Assembly (NCBI GenBank): GCA_014843695.1
Contig: CM026397.1
Span: 34,416,596 to 34,480,595, forward strand
Length of the DNA: 64,000 nucleotides
Origin: Archivesica marissinica
Lineage: Eukaryota > Mollusca > Bivalvia > Venerida > Vesicomyidae
Reading direction: 5' to 3'
The notes below the pieces were generated by a model. The model was not told the origin of the DNA, did not search any database, and saw only the letters and a list, made by a program, of their open reading frames with translations. A program made the position numbers and the translations under genes. How positions within the stretch are numbered: the first letter of the stretch is position 1; every line of letters starts with the position of its first letter. Shown here piece after piece: positions 37,301-49,300 of this stretch.

Positions 37301-40300
37301 GTTGGTAGGATACCTCGTGATTCTATATAAATGTATGGTTTGTTTCTATAATTACCACGATACTGTTGGTAGGATACCTCGTGATTCTATATATAGATGT
37401 ATGGTTTGTTTCTATAATTACCACGATACTGTTGGTAGGATACATCGTGATTCTATATATAGATGTATGGTCTGTTTGTATAATTACCAAGATGCTGTTG
37501 GTAGGATGGCTCGTGGGTTCTATTTATAGATGTATGGTCTGTTTCAGTCATTACCGCCATGTTGCTACTTGGAGTTCTTGGCAGACATGGAGTACCAGAT
37601 CCATCTACCGACTCGGCTGTACAAATTACGAGAAATGGGATTGTCGTATGCTATGGTACACTGGTGCACAAACAATGGGTATTAACTATACCCGACTGCG
37701 TAAATGAATTGTAAATATTTGCTTTTATGTTATGCTTTCCAATGAAATAATGAAGTTTATCAGAGAAATAAAATGTGTTATTCCACTGGCTAAAAACAAT
37801 TTGAATATATAGATAAGATGTCTTTCAGGAGTATTGATGGATAAGACATATTATTCATTGCTGTTTTATATATATGTATTTCAGAGTGTTTTAAACATTC
37901 CAACTACCACATGCCATTGATTGTAATAAATGAATTATTGCAACTATACAGATGTGTTGACCGGTCACCTAGTCCAAATCATCATTCTGTAGCGAATCCA
38001 CCCCCTCAGGACATATAAGTACAAGAGCTAGTCGAAAGGGGTACCTGTCCAGGATTAAAGGACAGGGAAAATACCGAGAGGCTACATATACATTTTATTT
38101 CTCACGGTACCTGGCCGCGGTATGTTGAAACGCGAATGGTTTCGGACTCACACTGTCAGTAACGTCATTTGTGGCAATGACGTCGGTTATGGTCGTTTAA
38201 ACACGACATGCTAGCGCACTGTTGCATTGTTTTCTATATCATAAAAACATTGTTCAGCCTAAATTAACATACATAGAGAGTATCCACTGGTTCTTTCACG
38301 TGAACGGTACAAAGCACCGACACGAGACCTCGGTTTTAAAGTCCCACCTGAAAGACTGTTCATATTATTAGGGTCAGACGGGGGATCGTACCTGCGATCC
38401 CTGGATTCGCAGTCCAACGTGTTAACCATTGGGCTACTGACCCGTCTGTCGGGATGTCTGTAATTAATTGTTGTTTTTTTTATCTATTCAGGTATTTAGA
38501 CGAATATATGGTTGTTGGCATTGGTAAACGAAATATAGCTGCTGTAATTAAGGTACAGTTAAATTCATAGAAAATATAGAGAAATAGAGAGAACCTGAGA
38601 GAGATAGAGAGATGGGAATAGAGAGGCAGAAAGAGAGAGAGAGAGAGATGGGGAGAGAGAGAGAGAGAGGCAGACACAAGAGAGAGGGGTCAGAAAGAGA
38701 TGATGAATAGAGAGAGGCAGAAAAAAGAGTGAGAGAGATGGGGAATAGAGAGAGGCAGAAAGAATGAGTGATAGAAATAGAGAGATGGGGAATAGAGATA
38801 GGCAGAGAGAGAAAGAGAGAGATGGAGAACAGAGAGAAAGAGAGAGATGGTGAACAGAGAGGCAGAGAGAAAGAGAGAGAGATAGAGATAGGCAGAGAGA
38901 GATGGGGAACAGAGAGACAGAGAGAAAGAGAGAGAGAGATGGTGAATAGAGATAGGCATAGAGAAAGAGAGAGATGGGGAACAGAGAGACAGAGAGAAAG
39001 AGAGAGAGATGGTTAATAGAGAGGCAGAAAAAAAGAGTGAGAGATGGGGAATAGAGAGAGAGAGGCAGCAAGAGTCAGAGAGAGATGGGGAATAGAGGCA
39101 GAAAGAATGAGTGATATAAATAGAGAGATGGTTAATATAGATAGGCAGAGAGAAAGGGAGAGATGGAGAACAGAGAGAAAGAGAGAGATGGTGAAAGAGA
39201 GGCAGAGAGAGATGGTGAATAGAGAGAGGCAGAAAAAAGAGTGAGAGAGATGGGGAATAGAGAGAGAGAGGCAGCAAGAGTCAGAGAGAGATGGGGAATA
39301 GAGAGAGGCAGAAAGAATGAGTGATAGAAATAGAGAGATGGTTAATAGAGATAGGCAGAGAGAAAGGGAGAGATGGAGAACAGAGAGGCAGAGAGAAAGA
39401 GAGAGAGAGAGATGGTGAACAGAGAGGCAGAGAGAAAGAGAGATGGTGAATAGAGATAGACAGAAAGAAAGAGTGACACATAGAACAGACCAATAACCTA
39501 ATAAACTGATCAATTATAATTATACATTAATATAAGTATTAGTTCTTGCAGTTTATATCTTATTTCCAATGAAAATTTTACTGGTCATTTTGTACATGTT
39601 TCATTATGCTATTTGATGTTTTAATTTGTTATGGGCCTCATGGTAGATTGACTTAATTGTTCAAATTAGTTCTCTCGTTAAATAAAGTCGTTTATTATGA
39701 TTATTATTATAACGCAGGATTCGAAGAACAACCTTGCATTGTTGAGCTTGAAGAAGTGGGTCCGAAAGTCACATGTACGGGAGTTCACTCGAGTAGCCAA
39801 TCAACAAATTGCGGTAAAAGCAAAGTGGCCTGAAACTCAAAGCGTACTTCTATGGCCTAAAGGAACTGGTATAAGCATTTAGAATGTTCACTTAATTATA
39901 ATATAACAGTAGAGGGATATAAGGAACACTCGCATAGACATTGCTAGCATGGGATCAAGTATGTCGATTTTTCACTTATTTACTTCTTGCACAACGGCTC
40001 TGATGGTCACAGGTTCGAGGTTAAGGTCGCTGACTTGTATACCACTGTAACCTATCATCACTGATGGTCACGGGTTCGAGGTTAAGGTCGCTGACTTGTA
40101 TACCACTGTATACCACTGTAACCTATCATCACTGATGGTCACAGGTTCGAGGTTAAGGTCGCTGACTTGTATACCACTGTAACCTATCATCACTGATGGT
40201 CACGGGTTCGAGCCCCAATCAGGCCGTGTCTCATTTATATGAAAAAGTTGGCAGTTTCTTACGGACGTGGGTGCACTAAGTACTGGTTAACCACGGACCT

Positions 40301-43300
40301 GTCCAGGAGAGGTGTTGTTAGGTAAACTTCCCGCCGCTCAAATGGGAGCCGGTTAAATAAACTTATAGTCATCAGCCATGTTTCGAACCCGAAACACTAT
40401 GCTGCTGTCAGTAGTAAGGGGTGATACTCTGGCCCGGTTCCATGGTATCCCATGTGCGGAAAGGTTATGAGCCCCAAAAGGGGATACCCTGGACCGGTAT
40501 AGATGAAACCACTCAAAAACAATTTATTGAAGCTATCACCGTCAGAGCTAAGAATCCATATAAAAATTAATATGCACCAAAGTTATAACATTGTGTTAAA
40601 GCGACACTACATCGGTGAAAACGCAAATTTATACAGGATGTAATTTCCTATTATATGGTACATGTATAATTTCCCCCAAATATTTGCCTAAAAAACTGAG
40701 TATTTCAACTAATAAACGCGGTTTGTTGACATAAGTAATGTAAATAGGGTCGATATCCAAGCGTAATACAACTCGTATATTCTGAATAACACGATGTATG
40801 GAACATAATTACCGTTATATATCACAGTTGTGCCTATGGATATTTATTTGTAGACTAATCTTAGTTAAATTATCTCTAGATGACAGTATCACGCGTTAAG
40901 TATTGAATCCGATGACAAACAAACGTCATTTCAGGAGCATGGATGACCATTATATGAAATCCTACTTTCAATTTTTGAAAGTTTATAGACCACAACAACA
41001 ATGTTTATTGATTCAATGTTAGTGTTCGAATATAGTTGGAAGAATTTGTAATAGCAATGCATTTATACATTACAAAATGCATTTTATTGCTTTTTGCGAT
41101 GTAATGTCGCTTTAATATTTATATTCTCTTAGTAATATGAAATCTGAATACCCAATGAAGTCTAATCAAGGTTAGCGTTGCTCGCTTCTCTTCTCACCAA
41201 TGCATCATGAGTTCGATCCTCAGACCGGTAAGTATGTGAGAAGGTACGGTGGTCTCCAGATCGGACAGGTGGATTTTCTCTGGGTACTCCGGTTTCCTCC
41301 CACACAAATGACCACATACACGCTTTCATCCACGCCAACGAGAGTGATGAATATATACTGTGCAAATGGGTGGGGTGTAAATAGTTTAAAGAAATAGATA
41401 AGTTACACCTTAAATTTTGTAAACTTGTACTTGGTGTCAAAACGCAAACGCGGGTCAAATATCTTTTGATACATATGTAAAGAACGTGCATGGAGAAAAT
41501 CTAAATAAGCTACTAGCTTCCGATTTAATCCATTTCTTCTTGTATATTAATGTTACACCATGATGTAAATATTGATAAAATAAAATATGTTTAAACTAAA
41601 GAACGTGGAAGTCGTGATAGCGCAGTGGATGCGCGTTCGCTTCAGGTGCGAAAGGTCCGGAGTTCGAGCCCCACTGGAGCCGTTACGATTGTGCCCTTAG
41701 GCAAGGCATTTAAATTCCACGTTGCCTCTTCTCTCTCCCTCGTGGCGATGGATTCCATCAGGAATGAGGTCTCGAGAGTGATTTATATAAGTTGAAATAA
41801 CTTGTTTCGCAATCGAGCTAAAATAAATTTGTATAAACTAAACTAAAGAACGTGCAATATCATATTACTTGAAAATAAAAAGAAAACCCGACTCTATTAT
41901 GAATAAAATCTTTAAAAAATAATTAGTGTGACACAATTATTAGATGGACTTGGTTTTATCTATGGACTGATCTTAACCCTACTATGAATTATTTACCTAT
42001 ACTTATATCAGATTACGTGATCAGTTTAAATATTATCAGTAAAATATTAATAAATGTCGTCCTGTGTACTTTCAAAGAATGTGTTGGGGGTAGAGATCGA
42101 CATATTGTTTGAATAACAATGTCGTCCTGTGTACTTTCAGAGAATGTGTTGGCAGTAGAGATCGACATATTGTTTGATTAACAATGTCGTCCTGTGTACT
42201 TTCAGAGACTGTGTTGGGGGTAGAGATCGACATATTGTTTGAAAAAACCCACCAAAACTGTGTTGGGGGTAGAGATCGACATATTGTTTGATAATTAAAG
42301 TCGTCCTGTGTACTTTCAGAGACTGTGTTGGGGGTAGAGATCGACATATTGTTTGATTAACAATGTCGTCCTGTGTACGTTCAGAGACTGTGTTGGGGGT
42401 AGAGTCGACATATTGTTTGATTAACAATGTCGTCCTGTGTACTTTCAGAGACTGTGTTGGGGGTAGAGATCGACATATTGTTTGATTAACAATGTCGTCC
42501 TGTGTACTTTCAGAGAATGGGGTAGAGATCGACATATGTTGAAACAATGTCGTCCTGTACTTTCAGAGACTGTGTAAACACAAAACAACCACCAAAGTGT
42601 TGGGGTAGAGATCGACATATTGTTTGATAATTAAACCACCAAAAAACACAAAAAAGTCGTCTGTGTACTTTCAGAGACTGTGTTGGGGGTAGAGATCGAC
42701 ATATTGTTTGATTAACAATGTCGTCTTGTGTACTTTCAGAGACTGTGTTGGGGGTAGAGATCGACATATTGTTTGATAAACAATGTCGTCCTGTGTACTT
42801 TCAGAGAATGTGTTGAGGGTAGAGATCGACATATTGTTTGAATAACAATGTCGTCCTGTGTACTTTCAGAGACTGTGTTGAGGGTAGAGATCGACATATT
42901 GTTTGAATAACAATGTCGTCCTGTGTACTTTCAGAGAATGTGTTGGCAGTAGAGATCGACATATTGTTTGATTAACAATGTCGTCCTGTGTACTTTCAGA
43001 GACTGTGTTGGGGGTAGAGATCGACATATTGTTTGATAATTAAAGTCGTCCTGTGTACTTTCAAAGACTGTGTTGGGGGTAGAGATCGACATATTGTTTG
43101 ATAATTAAAGTCGTCCTGTGTACTTTCAGAGACTGTGTTGGGGGTAGAGATCGACATATTGTTTGATTAACAATGTCGTCCTGTGTACGTTCAGAGACTG
43201 TGTTGGGGGTAGAGTCGACATATTGTTTGATTAACAATGTCGTCCTGTGTACTTTCAGAGACTGTGTTGGGGGTAGAGATCGACATATTGTTTGATTAAC

Positions 43301-46300
43301 AATGTCGTCCTGTGTACTTTCAGAGAATGTGTTGGGGGTAGAGATCGACATATTGTTTGATTAACAATGTCGTCCTGTGTACTTTCAGAGACTGTGTTGG
43401 GGGTAGAGATCGACATATTGTTTGATAAACAATGTCGTCCTGTGTACTTTCAGAGAATGTGTTGGGGGTAGAGATCGACATATTGTTTGATAATTAAAGT
43501 CGTCCAAGTGTTGGGGGTAGAGATCGACATATTGTTTGATAAAGTCGTCTGTGTACTTTCAGAGACTGTGTTGGGGGTAGAGATCGACATATTGTTTGAT
43601 TAACAATGTCGTCTTGTGTACTTTCAGAGACTGTGTTGGGGGTAGAGATCGACATATTGTTTGATAAACAATGTCGTCCTGTGTACTTTCAGAGAATGTG
43701 TTGGGGGTAGAGATCGACATATTGTTTGATTAACAATGTCGTCCTGTGTACTTTCAGAGAATGTGTTGGGGGTAGAGATTGACATATTGTTTGATAATTA
43801 AAGTCGTCCTGTGTACTTTCAGAGACTGTGTTGGGGGTAGAGATCGACATATTGTTTGATAATTAAAGTCGTCCTGTGTACTTTCAGAGAATGTGTTGGC
43901 GGTAGAGATCGACATATTGTTTGATAACCTATGCCTGAAACAGACCCTCTTCAACAGAATGCAAGGACGCAATGTCTGCTTCCAGGCAAGAGTAGAGAAC
44001 GACACATGCTTTGTACGTTGTTCACATTAACCTTTATTATGTACCTTAACCCGCTGGAGCCGTTTCAGGTACGAAAGGTCCGGAGTTCGAGCCTCGCTGG
44101 AGCCGTTACGATTGTGCCCTTAGGCAAGGCATTTAAATTCCACATTGCCTCTTCTCTCTTTATCGTGGCGATGGATTCCATCAGGAATGAGGTCTCGAGA
44201 GCCATTAATATAAGTTGTAAGAACTTGTTTCACAATCAAGATAAAATAAATTTGTATAGATTAACCAACGGATTAACACATTTTATTTCACTGATAAAAT
44301 TTGTATAAATTTCATTGGAAAGCCTAAAATAGCAACGCTAATTATTTTTCTTTATATCAGATTAAGCGAGGTCTTCCGATCATGTCCTATGCCAGCGGCG
44401 GTTGGTTCCTGACTGGTTTGGTGATCGATCCAGAGGCATGTGCTGGCAGCCCGGTTCTAGGGGTGGATGTGTCGATGTATACTCAGTGGATTACAAGTGT
44501 TATTCGAAGTATGGCAACTTATAGTTGTGTTCATGTTTTTACTTACATAGATAGATAGATTTCTTTATTCATAGAGGGTGACCTAATTAGTTCTGAACTA
44601 ATCTTCCTTAGGGTCCTCTTAAATTTATTAACACTATAGCATTAATGCACATACACAATTATTATAGCCAAAGTACACGGTTACGCCATGCAATATACAT
44701 GTATAATGTTGTACAATGTAACTTAAACAAATCAGGTAATGTTATCGAAATACAAACTGACATAAGCATATTGAATGACAATCATTATATATATAACTTT
44801 CTACTTATACGACAAACAGTCCTACTTATACGACGAACAGTCCTACTTATACGACGAACACTCCTACTTATACGACAAACAGTCCTCCTTATACGACGAA
44901 CAGTCCTACTTATATGACGAACACTCCTACTTATACGACAAACAGTCCTACTTATACGACGAACAGTCCTACTTATACGACGAACACTCCTACTTATACG
45001 ACAAACAGTCCTCCTTATACGACGAACAGTCCTACTTATACGACGAACACTCCTACTTATACGACAAACAGTCCTACTTATACGATGAACACTCCTAGTT
45101 ATACGACAAACAGTCCTACTTATACGACGAACAGTCCTCCTTATACGACGAACACTCCTACTTATATGACAAACACTCCTACTTATATGACGAACACTCC
45201 TACTTATATGATGAACACTCCTACTTATACGACAAACACTCCTACTTATACGACAAACACTCCTACTTATACGACGAACACTCCTACTTATACGACGAAC
45301 ACTCCTACTTGATGAACACTCCTACTTATATGATGAACACTCCTACTTATACGACAAACAGTCCTACTTATACGACGAACAGTCCTACTTATATGACGAA
45401 CAGTCCTCCTTATACGACGAACACTCCTACTTATATGACGAACACTCCTACTTATATGACGAACACTCCTACTTATATGACGAACACTCCTACTTATATG
45501 ATGAACACTCCTACTTATACGATGAACACTCCTACTTATACGACGAACACTCCTACTTATACGACGAACACTCCTACTTATATGACGAACACTTCTACTT
45601 ATATGACGAACACTCCTACTTATACGACGAACACTCCTACTTATACAACGAACAGTCCTACTTGATGAACACTCCTACTTATACGACGAACACTCCTACT
45701 TATACAACGAACAGTCCTACTTGATGAACACTCCTACTTATACGATGAACACTCCTACTTGATGAACACTCCTACTTATACGACGAACACTCCTACTTAT
45801 ACGACGAACACTCCTACTTGATGAACACTCCTACTTATACGATGAACACTCCTACTTATACGACAAACAGTCCTACTTATACGACGAACACTCCTACTTA
45901 TATGACGAACACTCCTACTTATACGACGAACAGTCCTACTTATATGACGAACACTCCTACTTATACGACGAACACTCCTACTTATACGACGAACACTCCT
46001 ACTTATATGATGAACACTCCTACTTATATGACGAACATTCCTACTTAATGAACACTCCTACTTATACGACGAACACTCCTACTTATATGATGAACACTCC
46101 TACTTATACGACGAACAATCCTACTTATACGATGAACACTCCTACTTATATGATGAACACTCCTACTTATATGACGAACACTTCTACTTATACGATGAAC
46201 ACTCCTACTTATATGACGAACACTTCTACTTATATGACGAACACTTCTACGTATATGACAAACACTCCTACTTATATGACGAACACTCATACTTATATGA

Positions 46301-49300
46301 CGAACACTTCTACTTATACGATGAACACTCCTACTTATATGACGAACACTCCTACTTGATGAACACTCCTACTTATACGACGAACACTCCTACTTATATG
46401 ACGAACACTCCTACTTATATGACGAACACTCCTACTTATATGACGAACACTCCTACTTATACGACGAACACTCCTACTTATATGACGGACACTCCTACTT
46501 ATATGACGAACACTCCTACTTATATGACGAACACTTCTACTTATATGACGAACACTCCTACTTATATGACGAACACTTCTACTTATATGACGAACACTTC
46601 TATGTATATGACAAACACTTCTACTTATATGATGAACACTTCTACGTATATGACAAACACTCATACTTATATGACGAACACTCCTACTTGATGAACACTC
46701 CTACTTATACGACGAACACTCCTACTTATACGACGAACAGTCCTACTTATACGACGAACACTCCTACTTATACGATGAACAGTCCTACTTATATGACGAA
46801 CAGTCCTACTTATACGACGAACAGTCCTACTTATATCACGAACACTTCTACTTATATGACGAACACTTCTACTTATATGACGAACACTTCTACTTATATG
46901 ACAAACACTCCTACTTATATGACGAACACTTCTACTTATATGACGAACACTCATACTTATATGACGAACACTTCTACTTATATGACGAACACTCCTACTT
47001 ATACGACGAACACTCCTACTTGATGAACACTCCTACTTATACGATGAACACTCCTACTTATATGACGAACAGTCCTACTTATATGACGAACACTCCTACT
47101 TATATGACGAACACTCCTACTTATATGACGAACACTCATACTTATATGACGAACACTCATACTTATATGACGAACACTCATACTTATATGATGAACACTC
47201 CTACTTATATGACGAACACTCATACTTATATGACGAACAGTCCTACTTATATGACGAACACTCTTACTTATATGACGAACACTCATACTTATATGACGAA
47301 CACTCCTACTTATACGACGAACACTCCTACTTATATGACAAACACTCCTACTTGATGAACACTCCTACTTATACGACGAACACTCCTACTTATATGACGA
47401 ACACTCCTACTTATACGACGAACACTCCTACTTATATGACGAACACTCCTACTTATACGATGAACACTCCTACTTATATGATGAACACTCCTACTTGATG
47501 AACACTCCTACTTATACGACGAACACTCCTACTTATACGACGAACACTCCTACTTATATGATGAACACTCCTACTTATACGACGAACACTCCTACTTATA
47601 TGACAAACACTCCTACTTATACGATGAACACTCCTACTTATACGATGAACACTCCTACTTATACGACGAACACTCCTACTTATACGACGAACACTACTAC
47701 TTATACGACGAACACTACTACTTATACGACGAACACTTCTATTTATATGACGAACACTCCTACTTATATGACGAACACTCCTACTTATACGACGAACACT
47801 CCTACTTATACGACGAACATTCCTACTTATGACGTATACTCCTACTTATACGACGAACACTCCTCCTACTTATACGACGTACACTCCTACTTAGACGATA
47901 AATAGTCGTACTTAGACGACAAACACTCAGTACACTTAGACGACAAACAGTCCTACAGTATACATGTGCATGAATAGCCCCACTATGTAGCGCTAGTTAC
48001 CTCCCCTTACATCACAGCTATAAGGAATGTTAATGACGTACTATTAACATTCACGTGCTGGACTAGTGCATGTGCATGTATAGTTAACTAAGAAACGTTT
48101 TAAAAATTCAGCACCTGTGCCATGCGCGGAATCGCAGTTCCGGTGCTCGGACGGAAGTTGTATAGCAGAGTCCAAAGTGTGTGACGAGATACTCGATTGC
48201 CCGTGTGGTGGAGAGGATGAACATTCGTGTGGTAAATATATACGCAGCCTATACCGTTTGGGCGGCAGATAATTGCGTCATATTCCAAATGATTCCATTG
48301 TTTACCCGGAGTTCATGCTCTGTATGATTATTTTGCGTTTCAACTTTGTAATCTCTAACATTTTTATGGGCCGCATTGTTTAGTTTATACAAATTTATTT
48401 TAGCTCGATTGCGAAACAAGTTATTTCAACTTATATAAATCACTCTCGAGACCTCCTGATGGAGAGAGAAGAGGCAACATGGAATTTAAATGCCTTGCCT
48501 AAGGGCACACTCATAAAGGCTCCAGTGGGGCTCGAACTGCGCTATCACGACTTCCACATCACGACTTCTACTCCTGCAATGTTTGTTCTTGGATGATCTT
48601 TGGTATAATGTGTGGATGCGCATGCGTCGTTCAAGTAAACTTCTATTTTTATAATCAAAAAATGGTATAAGATATATTCCTGTTCTTAAAACTTTATTTA
48701 TTTTACAACGATTGGGAAGCAAGTTTTAACAACTTATATTAATCACTCTCGTTGGCTGGGATGAAAGCGTATATGTTTTCATTTGTGTGGCAGGAAACCG
48801 GAGTACCCGGAGAAAACCCACCTGTCCGATCTGGCGACCAACGTACCATCTCGCATACTTCTCGGTCCGAGCCCGGGTTGCATTGGCGAGAAGCGAGCGC
48901 GCTAACCACTGCGCTAATCGGACACCTGTTCTAATTGATATCATACCATTGTATTCGTTATAAAATCAAACACGTTTTTAAGTAATGAAATCCATCCTTT
49001 GACCCATGCAACACCAAGTAACTGACATGGACTGGTCCATGATAAATTAATAAGAAAATTACATTTGGATCTGTTCATTTATCAAAATGGGTAATTTTTT
49101 CAAAAAATAGTAATATTACTTGCAAAAAGTGCAGATCCTAATGTTTGATACCTAATGTGTCACTAACTAATGTGTCATTACCTAATGTGTCACTAACTAA
49201 TGTGTCATTACCTAATGTGTCACTAACTAATGTGTCATTACCTAATGTGTCACTAACTAATGTGTCATTACCTAATGTGTCACTAACTAATGTGTCATTA

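Noticed and set aside
37691..37711. Donor TGC|gtaaat at 37699 for exon 2
   Set aside because: It would end in phase 0 and not match exon 3, which needs phase 2; the donor at 37711 gives CVNEL-YLDEY and a continuous fold.
38565..39513. Ser/Leu-rich ORFs on the minus strand
   Set aside because: Complement of a purine-rich GA array; no coding character.
39697..39717. ATG at 39697 as a start for the exon 4 frame
   Set aside because: It is part of the intron end (ttattattataacgcag); the exon continues the trypsin fold from exon 3 in phase.
41608..41690. True tRNA gene
   Set aside because: A- and B-box-like motifs are present, but the sequence continues into a conserved SINE body and tail with a target duplication; no cloverleaf with a proper acceptor stem is seen.
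44800..47940. Thr/Asn/Pro repeat (mucin-like) protein in intron 6
   Set aside because: The TYTTNTP-type frame is interrupted by TGA in the short units, the reverse strand is equally open, and the array lies between exons 6 and 7, whose phases join directly.
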